Of a DNA stretch of 58,082 nucleotides, positions 26,371 through 35,056 are shown in pieces. The stretch is from Bacillota bacterium (GTDB lineage: Bacteria > Bacillota > Dehalobacteriia > UBA4068), in contig JAILCQ010000037.1 in the NCBI GenBank assembly GCA_024679955.1, forward strand, positions 1-58,082. Direction: 5' to 3'. Each line of letters starts with the position of its first letter. Positions within the stretch are counted from its first letter, which is position 1. The notes under the pieces were generated by a model. The model made no database searches. It was given only the letters and a program-made list of their open reading frames with translations, and was not told where the DNA came from. Made by a program: the position numbers and the translations under genes.

Positions 26371-27228
26371 TTATTCCGCCATGACAAAGCCTACGCTTTG
26401 GAAAATGGCCGCGGCTTCATCGCTTTGCAGATAATCCAGGAAGTTTTGCGCCGCTTCCGGATTGGCGCTGGCTTTCAGCACGGCCGCCGGATAAATGACC
26501 TGGCTGCACATATCCGAGGTGGCGGTGTCCACCACTTCCAAGCCGGCGGAGAAAGCGTCAGTGGCATAAACGATGCCGCAATCCACCGTGCCTTCGCTGA
26601 CCTGGGTGGTGACTTCTTTCACATTGGTGCCGTAAGTGATTTGTTGCTTGGCTTCCATATCCGCCACATTCAGACCCAGATATTCCAGGATCTCCAAAGA
26701 ATAGCTGCCTACCGGCACATCGCTGTTGCCCAAAGCGATCATTTGGCAATCGGCGATATCCGCAAAGGAAGCGATATTGGCAGGATTGCCTTCCGGTACC
26801 ACCAGGGCCACTTTATTTTCCAACAAATTGATGCGGCTGTCGCTCAGCACGAAATCCAAATGATCCGGATTGACGTCGTCGCCTTTGGCGGCGTCCAACT
26901 GATTCATTTGTTTCTGGGCGGCGGAGATAAAGAGGTCGCAATCGGCGCCTTCTTCGATTTGGGTTTTCAGCGTGCCGGACGAATCATAGGTGGCGGTGAT
27001 ATGGACATGGGGTTCCACCGCTTTGTAAGCTTCGATGATCTGATCCATGGTTTCGGTCATGGAAGCGGCGGCGAAAACGATCAGCTCCGTAGGCTCGGTA
27101 ACCTGGCTTTCATTGTTCTCCGCCTGTTCCGCGTCATTGTTTTCCGGCTGGCCGGCTCCTTGGGGCGCGCAGGCCGCGAAGGCTACTACCAAAGCCAGGG
27201 CCAAAAGGACTACAAACAACTTTTTCAT
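26371..27228 (-). CDS. modA: Molybdate-binding lipoprotein
   Basis: A 285-residue ModA: signal peptide with lipobox FAAC (Cys20), an acidic Asn-rich linker, then the type II binding-protein fold starting ELIVFAAASMTETMDQI. The block TYDSSGTLKTQIEEGADCDLF and VPVGSYSLEILEYLG match ModA ligand-loop positions. It captures molybdate (or tungstate) outside the membrane. It lies 34 nt after mogA, in one operon with the cofactor genes. Confidence 0.94.
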   Translation of the reverse strand: MKKLFVVLLALALVVAFAACAPQGAGQPENNDAEQAENNESQVTEPTELIVFAAASMTETMDQIIEAYKAVEPHVHITATYDSSGTLKTQIEEGADCDLFISAAQKQMNQLDAAKGDDVNPDHLDFVLSDSRINLLENKVALVVPEGNPANIASFADIADCQMIALGNSDVPVGSYSLEILEYLGLNVADMEAKQQITYGTNVKEVTTQVSEGTVDCGIVYATDAFSAGLEVVDTATSDMCSQVIYPAAVLKASANPEAAQNFLDYLQSDEAAAIFQSVGFVMAE

Positions 27229-27262
27229 TTCTCTTCCTCCTCTAATATAAAAGTGATTGGGT

Positions 27263-27751
27263 TTACCGGGCGCAATTTCGACTTGCGCCGGTCAAAATAT
27301 CCAGCCCGTGTTCTACGGCGGGCAGGATAAAAGCTAGACATTCTTTGACCGCCTTGGGGCTGCCGGGCAAATTCACGATCAGTGCGCCTTTGCGCAAAGC
27401 AGCAGTACCGCGGCTAAGCATAGCCCGGGGGGTTATAGACAGGGAAAGCTGGCGCATGGCCTCCGGTATGCCGGGGACCGCCCGCTCCGCAATGTCCATC
27501 GTAGCCTCCGGGGTAACGTCCCGGGGCGAAAAACCGGTGCCGCCGGTGGTCAGGATCAATTCAGCCTGCCTTCGGTCGCAGATTTCCGCCATGGCGGCGG
27601 CCAGCTTTTGCCGGTCGTCCGGTAAAATTTGATAGGAAACCACTTGATAACCGGCGTTTTCCACCGTTTCCCGGATGGCTATACCGCTTTCGTCCTGCCG
27701 TTCTCCGGCGGCGCAGGAATCGGAAGCGACGATAATGGCTACCTTATACAT
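27263..27751 (-). CDS. mogA: Molybdopterin adenylyltransferase (MogA/MoaB family)
   Basis: A 162-residue MoCF-domain protein with VASDSCAAGERQDESG near the N-terminus, the TTGGTGFSPRDVTPEAT signature and VNLPGSPKAVKE. It adenylates molybdopterin ahead of metal insertion. MogA and MoaB share this fold; context with moaA, moaC and a MoeA-like protein supports a cofactor role. Starts 3 nt after the MOSC gene. Confidence 0.9.
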   Translation of the reverse strand: MYKVAIIVASDSCAAGERQDESGIAIRETVENAGYQVVSYQILPDDRQKLAAAMAEICDRRQAELILTTGGTGFSPRDVTPEATMDIAERAVPGIPEAMRQLSLSITPRAMLSRGTAALRKGALIVNLPGSPKAVKECLAFILPAVEHGLDILTGASRNCAR

Positions 27752-27754
27752 ACG

Positions 27755-28189
27755 TTAATCACCTGCCAGAATGATCTCGTCGCCGGGGAACACTTGGCCC
27801 CCCTGCAATACCCGGCAAAAAATCCCTTCCCTGGGCATGATGCAATCGCCCATGGTTTGGTATATGGCGCAATGGCTGTGACATTCCTTGCCGATTTGCG
27901 TAAGCTCCAATTGGATATCGCCGATGCGGAATTTGCTTCCCACCGGCAGCTTGGGCAGATCGAACCCTTCCACGATCAGGTTTTCGCCGAAAGCGCCGTT
28001 TTCCACCTGGGCGCCTTTGGCCCGGAAGGCGTCGATTTTTTCTTTGGAGAGCAGGGAAACCTGCCGGTGCCAACGCCCGGCATGGGCGTCCTGCTCCAAG
28101 CCCCATTCCTCCACCAGCCGGCCGCTGGCCACTTCCTGTTTGGCTACGCCTTTTTGCTGGCTGATGCATATGGCGATGATTTTTCCCAT
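27755..28189 (-). CDS. MOSC domain protein
   Basis: A 144-residue single-domain MOSC protein: DAHAGRWHRQVSLLSKEKI, GAFGENLIVEG and the conserved Cys in IGKECHSHCAIY. MOSC domains bind molybdenum-sulfur clusters and occur in cofactor sulfurases. Stand-alone forms like this one are common in bacterial molybdenum operons, with no proven reaction. The ATG follows GGAGGTTAGAAC. Sits between mogA and moaA. Confidence 0.9.
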   Translation of the reverse strand: MGKIIAICISQQKGVAKQEVASGRLVEEWGLEQDAHAGRWHRQVSLLSKEKIDAFRAKGAQVENGAFGENLIVEGFDLPKLPVGSKFRIGDIQLELTQIGKECHSHCAIYQTMGDCIMPREGIFCRVLQGGQVFPGDEIILAGD

Positions 28190-28192
28190 GTT

Positions 28193-29155
28193 CTAACCTC
28201 CTATTTGCGACATCCTGCCGCTTTCGTCGCCTTGCTTCGGAGAAAGACCGAAATGATGTCCCTGGGGCTTGCTTCGTATGGCTTCTGCAATGGCTTGCCG
28301 TATCGTCTCATCCGTTTCCCGCAGCAAGGGCTTCAAGTCGATCCTGGCGTCATATTGCAGGCAGGCTTTGAGAAAACCGTTGGCGGTCAGGCGGATCCGG
28401 TCGCAGCCCCGGCAGAATTTGTGGCTCAAGGCGCTGATGAAACCGATCTTGCCCCCGCCCGGCGTCAGAAAATAGCGGCATTTATAGGCCGGATCATGGT
28501 CCGGGGCCGGTGTAAGCGGGCCGATCCCTTCGGCGATCAAATCTTTTACCTGCGCTTCGCTTAAGCCGTCCGCATTTTTCCCTTCGCCGATGGGCATCAG
28601 TTCGATAAAACGCAAGGGAATATCCCTTTCCATGGCATACCGAGTCAAAGGTACGATTTGCCGCCGGTTCCATCGGTTGGGCACGCAGTTCAGCTTCAGC
28701 GGCAGGCTGCAGGCCAAGGCCCTGTCGATGCTGCGCAGCACTTGCTGCAGGCAGTCCCGGCGGCAGATCTGATAATAAACCTCCCGATCCACCGCATCCA
28801 GGCTGACGTTGACGCCGTCCAAACCGGTCTGGACCAGCTGGGGCAGGCAGTCGCCCAATAATATGCCGTTGCTGGTCATAAACACCGATTCCACGCCGGG
28901 TATGGCCTTGAGTCCTTGTACCAGGCGGGGAACGTCCTGACGCACCAGGGGCTCGCCGCCGGTGAGGCGTATCTTCCGAATGCCCAGGCCGCTGAAAATA
29001 CGGGCCAGGCGGATGATCTCTTCGTAGCTGAGGATGTCCGCATGGCGCAGGGGCGGCACGCCGCCTGGCGGCATGCAATAGCGGCAGCGCAAATCGCAGC
29101 GATCCGTGATGGAAATGCGCAAATATTGGATTTCTCTATTGTATCCGTCAAGCAT
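28193..29155 (-). CDS. moaA: GTP 3',8-cyclase
   Basis: A 320-residue radical SAM enzyme with the cluster Cys20-X3-Cys24-X2-Cys27 (ITDRCDLRCRYCM) and GGEPLVR. A second cluster is indicated by HKFCRGCDRIRLT plus a later Cys, and the protein ends in the catalytic Gly-Gly tail (SQIGG). It performs the first step of molybdenum cofactor synthesis. The ATG at 29155 is favoured by GAGGGCGAGG upstream and overlaps the moaC stop by 8 nt; a TTG five codons earlier is possible. Confidence 0.95.
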   Translation of the reverse strand: MLDGYNREIQYLRISITDRCDLRCRYCMPPGGVPPLRHADILSYEEIIRLARIFSGLGIRKIRLTGGEPLVRQDVPRLVQGLKAIPGVESVFMTSNGILLGDCLPQLVQTGLDGVNVSLDAVDREVYYQICRRDCLQQVLRSIDRALACSLPLKLNCVPNRWNRRQIVPLTRYAMERDIPLRFIELMPIGEGKNADGLSEAQVKDLIAEGIGPLTPAPDHDPAYKCRYFLTPGGGKIGFISALSHKFCRGCDRIRLTANGFLKACLQYDARIDLKPLLRETDETIRQAIAEAIRSKPQGHHFGLSPKQGDESGRMSQIGG

Positions 29156-29642
29156 CGTCCTCGCCCTCAAAAGTGAAGTTGCCGGATTTGCCGCCGCTTT
29201 TGCTGATCAAGTGGATATTGCGCAGTACCATGCGTTTGTCGATGGCTTTGCACATATCGTAGACGGTGAGCAAAGCCACGCTCACCCCATGCAAAGCTTC
29301 CATTTCCACGCCGGTTTTGCTCTCGGTTTTCACCTGGCAAACGGCGCGTATCACCCCGGCTTGCCGCTGGGTTTCAAAATCCAGGCTGCATTTGCTGATG
29401 GGCAGCGGATGGCATAGGGGTATGCTTTCCCAGGTGCGTTTGCAGGCCATGATGCCGGCGATCCTGGCCACGCCCAAAACGTCGCCTTTGGCGCTGCCGC
29501 CTGCAAGTATAGCCTCCATGATTTCCGGGCAGACCTGGATCTCCCCCTGGGCCACGGCGACGCGGCTGGTGGAGGCCTTGGCGCTGACGTCCACCATGAC
29601 GGCTTGCCCCGCCTCATCAAAATGGCTGAATGGATTGCGCAT
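29148..29642 (-). CDS. moaC: Cyclic pyranopterin monophosphate synthase
   Basis: A 164-residue MoaC: DVSAKASTSRVAVAQG, GVARIAGIMACKRTWESIPLCHPLP and GVEMEALHGVSVALLTVYDM with the catalytic Lys region near the end (HLISKSGGKSG). It converts the MoaA product to cyclic pyranopterin monophosphate. ATG at 29642 with GAGGAACGACT upstream is preferred over a TTG six codons before. Confidence 0.96.
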   Translation of the reverse strand: MRNPFSHFDEAGQAVMVDVSAKASTSRVAVAQGEIQVCPEIMEAILAGGSAKGDVLGVARIAGIMACKRTWESIPLCHPLPISKCSLDFETQRQAGVIRAVCQVKTESKTGVEMEALHGVSVALLTVYDMCKAIDKRMVLRNIHLISKSGGKSGNFTFEGEDDA

Positions 29643-29684
29643 AGTCGTTCCTCGTTTCAAACTTTATCGCTTGCGTTACGCCGC

Positions 29685-30704
29685 TTATTTGCCGAAAGCG
29701 CAGTTGGGATAATGGCATTCCGCGCAGCCCAGGCATAACCCGCCATGCCCTTTGGCGGCCAAAAAGGCTTTATCCACTTCATGACCGGCCACGATATGGG
29801 GCAAAACCAAATCGAAAACGGTGGCTTTGGCATACATGACGCAGCCCGGCAAGCCCAGGATCGGCACACCGTCGGCAAAATAGCCCAGCAGCAGCATAGC
29901 GCCGGGCAGCACCGGCGAACCGTAACTGACGATGTCCGCGCCGCTGTCGCGGATCGCGCCCGGCGTGCAGTCGTCGGGATCCACGCTCATGCCGCCGGTA
30001 CAAACGATCATATCCACCTTTTGCCGGCGCATCCGTTGGATATTCTCGCAGATCATTTCTTTATTATCGTCCGATAACGCCTTGTCCACCACTTCCACGC
30101 CATAGGCTTTCAGCTTTTCTTCCACCACCGGGCCGAATTTATCGGTGATGCGGCCTTTGTAGATTTCGCTGCCGGTAACGATCATGCCGGCGGTTTTCAT
30201 CTTCCAGGGCAGGATCTGCAGCAAAGGCCGGCCGCCGCCGATTTGTTCCGCCTCCACCAGACGGCTTTCTTCGATCATCAGCGGGATGATACGCATGCCG
30301 GCCAACTTATCGCCGGGATGAACGGCCGTGTCGCCGTGGCGGGTGGCGATCATCAGCTGATCGTTCATATTGATCTGCAGCAACCGTTCCCGATCCACCA
30401 AAAACAGGCCTGCCGTTTCGGCGGAGAGCTCTATCTTTCCCTCTTTTACCGGGCTGGCTTTCATATATCGGTTTTGACAAATGGCCTGCAAACGCAGGGC
30501 GGCGTCGTTTTCGTGCACCATGCCGGGGGCAGGCTCCCACACATAAAGATGTTCTTTGCCCAGAGAAAGCAGCACCGGTATATCCGCTTCCGTCACCACA
30601 TGCCCTTTGCGAAAACGGGCGTCCTTGGTTTGGCCGGGGATGATTTGCGTAATATCATGACAGAGGATATGGCCCACGGCTTTTTCCGTTTCAATGCATT
30701 TCAT
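29685..30704 (-). CDS. MoeA-like molybdopterin-binding protein with Cys-rich tail
   Basis: A 339-residue protein. The N-terminal half has the MoeA-like opening VGHILCHDITQIIPG. The C-terminal half has the molybdopterin-binding MoCF fold (MIVTGSEIYKGRITDKFGP, IVCTGGMSVDPDDCTPG, GLPGCVMYAKAT). It is shorter than MoeA (about 400) and ends in GLCLGCAECHYPNCAFGK, four Cys that could bind a metal or cluster. It is first in the molybdenum operon, next to a perfect palindrome. It may insert molybdate or act as a sensor; not established. Confidence 0.8.
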   Translation of the reverse strand: MKCIETEKAVGHILCHDITQIIPGQTKDARFRKGHVVTEADIPVLLSLGKEHLYVWEPAPGMVHENDAALRLQAICQNRYMKASPVKEGKIELSAETAGLFLVDRERLLQINMNDQLMIATRHGDTAVHPGDKLAGMRIIPLMIEESRLVEAEQIGGGRPLLQILPWKMKTAGMIVTGSEIYKGRITDKFGPVVEEKLKAYGVEVVDKALSDDNKEMICENIQRMRRQKVDMIVCTGGMSVDPDDCTPGAIRDSGADIVSYGSPVLPGAMLLLGYFADGVPILGLPGCVMYAKATVFDLVLPHIVAGHEVDKAFLAAKGHGGLCLGCAECHYPNCAFGK

Positions 30705-30805
30705 AGCGGCGTTTTATCCTTCCTTTTTGTATATCCTTATATTCATTGAGAAGTAATAACGAAGGATCGCCGGAAAGAGACAATCCTTATCGAAAGGCCA
30801 GCGTC

Positions 30806-30845
30806 TTACGATAGAATATTTTTCATATAAAATATTCTATCGTAA
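30806..30845. repeat. Perfect 17-bp inverted repeat, likely operator
   Basis: Arms TTACGATAGAATATTTT (30806-30822) and its exact complement (30829-30845) flank a 6-nt spacer. No T tract follows on either strand beyond AT-rich sequence, and it lies about 100 nt upstream of the molybdenum operon start. The CGATA...TATCG ends recall ModE-type operators. A regulator site is more likely than a terminator. Confidence 0.6.
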
Positions 30846-30868
30846 AAATATTTTAAGCATAGATTATT

Positions 30869-30898
30869 TTAACATAAGAATCATATGTTGTCTATAAT
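30869..30898 (+). promoter_or_regulatory. Sigma-A promoter for the rightward operon
   Basis: TTAACA (30869-30874) and TATAAT (30893-30898) are 18 nt apart. This gives a leader of about 150 nt before the DMP19-like gene. Confidence 0.65.
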
Positions 30899-31053
30899 TT
30901 TCTTTGCGCTTATGTTTTTCTATGTCCGGCCCACTTCCCATAGACTGTACCTGCGGCGGCAGGCGGAATAAACTAGAGATTGCAAAAAAGGCGGCGCTGG
31001 TTTATCATAGAGATAAGAGCTTTTATATGTAAGAGCTTTTGAGGAGGAAAATC

Positions 31054-31488
31054 ATGGATATCATGATTTGGGAGCCGCTTTTTCGATCGTTGAGCCAAAA
31101 AAAACAAGCCCAAGGGGAACATTCCCTGAGCAAAGACGAGCGTTTATGGCTGCTGCTGCGCCGGCATATCGACGAGGTGGAAGAGAATTCCGTCATCGGT
31201 TTCTATTGCGGCGACCAGGCTTTTTATGTGCATGATATCATAGCCGCCTGGCAATCTCTGGGTATGGAGGAGATGGCCAATGTTTTCGAGCGGGGCAACG
31301 CTTTGTTTGCCGGCGGCGGTTTTCCGGAAAACGACGAAGAACGGGACGCTTTGATCGAAGCTTGGCAGGATCAGGAATATCAGAAAATATTCCGGGAATT
31401 GGACGAAGATTTCGAGCAGGCGTTACCCCGGGCGGAAGTGGCTTTGGATCAGGTGGCCCGGCGTATTTTGGCCAAAACGAAAATCTGA
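31054..31488 (+). CDS. DMP19-like (DUF4375) protein
   Basis: A 144-residue cytoplasmic, acidic, largely helical protein. The pattern ERLWLLLRRHIDEVEENSVIG, the central IIAAWQSLGMEEMANVFERG and the EERDALIE..ELDEDFEQAL segment match the DMP19/DUF4375 layout. The family includes DNA-mimic proteins, but most members are uncharacterised. ATG with GAGGAGG upstream. It precedes a CPBP protease gene by 38 nt. No firm function. Confidence 0.6.
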   Translation: MDIMIWEPLFRSLSQKKQAQGEHSLSKDERLWLLLRRHIDEVEENSVIGFYCGDQAFYVHDIIAAWQSLGMEEMANVFERGNALFAGGGFPENDEERDALIEAWQDQEYQKIFRELDEDFEQALPRAEVALDQVARRILAKTKI

Positions 31489-31526
31489 CCGACGCGTCCG
31501 CCGTTGCCCCAAAAGTAAAATATGTT

Positions 31527-32246
31527 ATGAATGCGAACCCTATGCGACAAACCGAAGCCGGCGGGCCCGATCCCTTGGCCCCGGCCTGGCAGATCTGGCA
31601 TCCTTTCGCCGTGCTTTTGGCGTCTTTTGTATTGGCCCTGCTGCCCATGGCTCTGACAGCCCGGCCCTATAATGTGGTGGGCCTCAATTTAACTTCCTAT
31701 TGGCTGCAATTCGTCGGCTTTTTCCTGGGCCCCCTGTATATCGCCTGCGTCCGTTATAAGCAGAAACCGGCGGTCCTGGGCATACGCAAAGTCAAAGCCC
31801 GGCTGTATTTCGCCGCGCCATTGTGCGGCCTCGCCTTTTATTTGCTCAATGTTTTGGTGGCCTTGGCCGTTACCCTGGTATGCGGCCGGGACATGGCCTT
31901 GCAAAACGTATTGCAGGTGTTTGATTATGCGCAGAATCCTTTTGAAATCTGGGGTTTGATCCTGTCTGTGGCGGTTTTGGCCCCCGTATCCGAAGAAATG
32001 CTGTTCCGGGCTTTTCTCTATCCGCCGCTAAAGGCGGCGGTGGGCAAAAGCAAAGCGGTCCTTATCGCTTCGTTCTTGTTCGGCGTCAGCCATGGCAGCC
32101 TGTGGACGCTTTTCCCCATGTGGGCGGGGGGCGTTTGTTTCACTTTGCTTTACGACCGCTATCGCAGCCTGGCGATGAATATCATCGCCCATGCCACGTG
32201 GAATACCATCGCTTTGTCTCTGTTTTTCTACAGTTACAGTTTATGA
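31527..32246 (+). CDS. CPBP-family intramembrane metalloprotease
   Basis: About 239 residues with roughly six hydrophobic segments and the CPBP (CAAX protease/bacteriocin-processing) motifs: SEEMLFRAF (EExxxR), FLFGVSHG (FxxxH) and HATWN near the C-terminus. It likely cleaves a membrane peptide; substrate unknown. The start is uncertain: ATG at 31527 or 31542, neither with a good ribosome site, and translation may be coupled to the upstream gene. The C-terminus ends in an aromatic-rich helix. Confidence 0.85.
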   Translation: MNANPMRQTEAGGPDPLAPAWQIWHPFAVLLASFVLALLPMALTARPYNVVGLNLTSYWLQFVGFFLGPLYIACVRYKQKPAVLGIRKVKARLYFAAPLCGLAFYLLNVLVALAVTLVCGRDMALQNVLQVFDYAQNPFEIWGLILSVAVLAPVSEEMLFRAFLYPPLKAAVGKSKAVLIASFLFGVSHGSLWTLFPMWAGGVCFTLLYDRYRSLAMNIIAHATWNTIALSLFFYSYSL

Positions 32247-32269
32247 AAAATTGATGTCTAGGAGGAAAT

Positions 32270-32773
32270 ATGGTTATCATTGAAATGGCCGACGGCGCAA
32301 GAATCGAACTGGAAATGTATCCCAATATCGCCCCCAATACAGTGAAAAACTTTTTGTATTTGGCGGACAAAGGCTTCTATGACGGATTGACCTTCCATCG
32401 GGTGATCAAAGATTTTATGATCCAAGGCGGTTGCCCGGAAGGCACCGGCATGGGCGGCCCCGGTTATTGCATCAAAGGGGAATTCGCCGCCAACGGCGTC
32501 AACAACACCCTGCGGCACTCCCGGGGCGTGATCTCCATGGCCCGGGCCAGCGATCCCAACAGCGCCGGCAGCCAATTTTTCATCATGCATAAAAACGGTT
32601 TCTTCCTGGATGGCCAATACGCGGCCTTCGGCCGGGTGCTCAGCGGTATGGAGGTGGTGGACGCCATCGCCGAAAGCCGCGTGGACGCCAACGACCGGCC
32701 CAAGCTGCCGCCGATCATCAAGCGCATTACCTTAGTGGACGAAGGCGAAATCGAAGAACCGGAAAAATGCTGA
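32270..32773 (+). CDS. Peptidyl-prolyl cis-trans isomerase, cyclophilin type
   Basis: A 167-residue single-domain cyclophilin without signal peptide: FHRVIKDFMIQGG (catalytic Arg), GSQFFIM, and AFGRVLSGMEVVDAI. It speeds prolyl isomerisation in the cytoplasm. ATG follows AGGAGGAAAT. Genes before and after are read in the same direction with small gaps (23 and 9 nt). Confidence 0.95.
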   Translation: MVIIEMADGARIELEMYPNIAPNTVKNFLYLADKGFYDGLTFHRVIKDFMIQGGCPEGTGMGGPGYCIKGEFAANGVNNTLRHSRGVISMARASDPNSAGSQFFIMHKNGFFLDGQYAAFGRVLSGMEVVDAIAESRVDANDRPKLPPIIKRITLVDEGEIEEPEKC

Positions 32774-32782
32774 GGTAAGGCC

Positions 32783-35035
32783 ATGGAAAGATGTTTGCTC
32801 CAGGTAACGGGTATGCATTGCGCCGCCTGTTCCGCCCGGGTGGAAAAAGTGGTAGGCCGTTTGCCCGGTGTGCAGCAGGCCAATGTCAATTTGTTGGCCG
32901 GCAAGGCTTTCATCGTCTACGATCCGGATATGGTGTCTGTGGCGGATATGACCGCCGCCATCGTCAAGGCCGGTTTCGGCGTGACGGATGAAGACGAAGC
33001 GGAACAGATACAGGTCAAGCCTTTGTATACCGCCGCCACCTTGCTGTGGTGCCTGGTTTTCAGCCTGATGCTGTCTTATCTGTCCATGGGCGGTCATATG
33101 TTGGGCTTGCCCTTGCCCGCCGCCCTGGATTTTCATAGCCATCCGGCTGCCTTTGCCCTCTGTCAATGTCTTCTTACTTTGCCGGTAATATGGCTGGGCC
33201 GCCGTTTTTATCTGTCCGGCTATCCGGCTTTGTTCCGCCGGGCGCCCAATATGGACAGCCTGGTGGCCTTGGGCACTTCCGCCGCTTTTTTGTACAGCCT
33301 TTATGCCATGGCGATGATTTTCGCCGGTAAAACGGATTTTGTGCACCGTTTGTACTTTGAAACGGCGGCCATGATCATCACCCTGGTGGTCGTGGGCAAA
33401 TTTTTGGAAGAAAGAGCCAAACGGCAGGCCAATTCCGCATTGAGCAAACTGCTGGCTCTGGCTCCGGAACAGGCGACTATCGAAACGGAGCAAGGCGAGC
33501 GCCTGATAGACAGCAAGCTGCTGCAGCCCGGCGACGTGGTGATCGTCAAGCCCGGCGCCCGCCTGCCGGTGGACGGCACAGTCATCGAAGGCGAAAGCAG
33601 CGTGGACGAAAGCTTCCTCACCGGGGAAAGCCTGCCTCGGGAAATCGGCGTGGGCAGCCTGGTGAAAGGCGGCACGGTGAACGGCGCGGGATATTTTAAG
33701 TTTCTGGCGGAACAAGTGGGCGGCGATACCGTATTGGCGCAGATCGCCCGCTTGCTGGAAGAAGCGGAAAGCCAAAAAGCGCCGGTATCCCGTTTGGCGG
33801 ATAAGGCGGCTGGGGTATTTGTGCCCATCGTGCTGCTGATCGCATTGCTCTCCACCGGGCTGTGGGCGCTTTCCGGCCAAAATCTGGATTTTTGTTTGAG
33901 CGTGTTCATTTCCGTCCTGGTGATCGCCTGTCCCTGCGCTTTGGGCCTGGCTACGCCTACCGCCATCACCGTGGGCATGGGCAAAGGCGCGGAATTGGGG
34001 ATTTTGATCAAAAGCGGGGCGGCTTTGGAACAAACGGCCCATGTCAATACGCTGATGCTGGATAAAACCGGCACCATCACCCAGGGCAAGCCGGCTTTGA
34101 TGGACGTGATCCTCAACGATGGGGCCGGCGTCAGCCGCCAACAGGTCTTGTCCTGGGCCGCCTCCATGGAAACCGCCAGCGAGCATCCTCTGGCCGCCGC
34201 TTTTCAAGCGGCGACGGCAGCAGAAAACGTGTCCCTGGCGCCGGTGGCCCGTATGCAGGTATTGCCTGGCCGGGGGCTGCATGCGGAAGCGGCGGAAAGG
34301 GATCTGTTTTTAGGCAATCACCGTTTGCTGGCAGAACAGCAGGTGGACGTAGGGCCTTTGGCCAGGGAAGCGCAGATTTGGCAACGCCGGGGGGCCACGG
34401 TGGCCTATCTGGCGGAACCCGGCCGCTTGTTGGCGGCCTTTGCCATCGCCGACGCCGTCATTCCCGGCAACCCGCAGCAGATCGCCGCTTTGCGGCGGCA
34501 AGGCTATGAAGTATGCATGTTGACCGGCGACGGCCGGCATACGGCGAAGGCCATCGCCCGGGAGGCGGGGGTGGATGAGGTGGCGGCGGAATTGCTGCCC
34601 CAGGATAAGCTGAAAGAAATACAAAAACGCCGGGACGCCGGAAAAGTGGTGGCCATGGTGGGCGACGGCATCAACGACGCCCCGGCCCTGAAACAGGCGG
34701 ATATCGGCGTGGCCATCGGCGCCGGCGCGGATATCGCCATGGAGGCGGCGGATATCATCCTGCTGCGGCAGGATCTGTCGGGGCTCAACGCCTTGCTGCA
34801 ATTGGCCGCCTATACCATGCGCATCATCAAACAGAATCTGCTATGGGCGTTTTGCTATAATATCGCCGGCATACCGATCGCCGCCGGTTTGCTGTATATT
34901 TGGGGCGGCCCCTTGCTCAATCCGATGATCGGCGCGGCCGCCATGAGCCTGAGCTCCGTCTCGGTAGTAAGCAACGCTTTACGGATCAAACGTTTTCGGG
35001 AAAAAACAGCGGCGGAAATACTAGCGGCTAACTAG
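32783..35035 (+). CDS. copA: Copper-translocating P-type ATPase
   Basis: A 750-residue P1B-ATPase. One N-terminal heavy-metal domain with GMHCAACS (Cys13, Cys16); about eight membrane helices; actuator TGES at FLTGES; transport motif Cys383-Pro-Cys385 (IACPCAL); phosphorylated Asp427 in [15 protein letters not shown]; and [18 protein letters not shown]. The CPC plus late membrane residues ([11 protein letters not shown] and [14 protein letters not shown]) fit Cu+ export. No CopZ or CsoR gene is adjacent. Confidence 0.95.
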   Translation: MERCLLQVTGMHCAACSARVEKVVGRLPGVQQANVNLLAGKAFIVYDPDMVSVADMTAAIVKAGFGVTDEDEAEQIQVKPLYTAATLLWCLVFSLMLSYLSMGGHMLGLPLPAALDFHSHPAAFALCQCLLTLPVIWLGRRFYLSGYPALFRRAPNMDSLVALGTSAAFLYSLYAMAMIFAGKTDFVHRLYFETAAMIITLVVVGKFLEERAKRQANSALSKLLALAPEQATIETEQGERLIDSKLLQPGDVVIVKPGARLPVDGTVIEGESSVDESFLTGESLPREIGVGSLVKGGTVNGAGYFKFLAEQVGGDTVLAQIARLLEEAESQKAPVSRLADKAAGVFVPIVLLIALLSTGLWALSGQNLDFCLSVFISVLVIACPCALGLATPTAITVGMGKGAELGILIKSGAALEQTAHVNTLMLDKTGTITQGKPALMDVILNDGAGVSRQQVLSWAASMETASEHPLAAAFQAATAAENVSLAPVARMQVLPGRGLHAEAAERDLFLGNHRLLAEQQVDVGPLAREAQIWQRRGATVAYLAEPGRLLAAFAIADAVIPGNPQQIAALRRQGYEVCMLTGDGRHTAKAIAREAGVDEVAAELLPQDKLKEIQKRRDAGKVVAMVGDGINDAPALKQADIGVAIGAGADIAMEAADIILLRQDLSGLNALLQLAAYTMRIIKQNLLWAFCYNIAGIPIAAGLLYIWGGPLLNPMIGAAAMSLSSVSVVSNALRIKRFREKTAAEILAAN

Positions 35036-35056
35036 GAAGATAAAGGGGGAAAAATT

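Larger units (their letters stand above)
30705..31053. other. Divergent intergenic region
   Basis: About 350 AT-rich nt lie between the leftward molybdenum operon and the rightward DMP19-like gene. The region holds a perfect 17-bp inverted repeat (30806-30845), a sigma-A promoter pointing right (30869-30898) and a direct repeat AAGAGCTTTT near the next start. I do not see the molybdenum cofactor riboswitch. Confidence 0.6.

Noticed and set aside
30705-30860. Molybdenum cofactor riboswitch upstream of the MoeA-like gene
   Set aside because: The conserved GC-rich core of that element is absent; only an AT-rich palindrome is seen.
32732-34282. Long leftward frame antisense to copA
   Set aside because: CopA on the plus strand has all P-type ATPase motifs; the antisense product is His/Gln-rich and has none.
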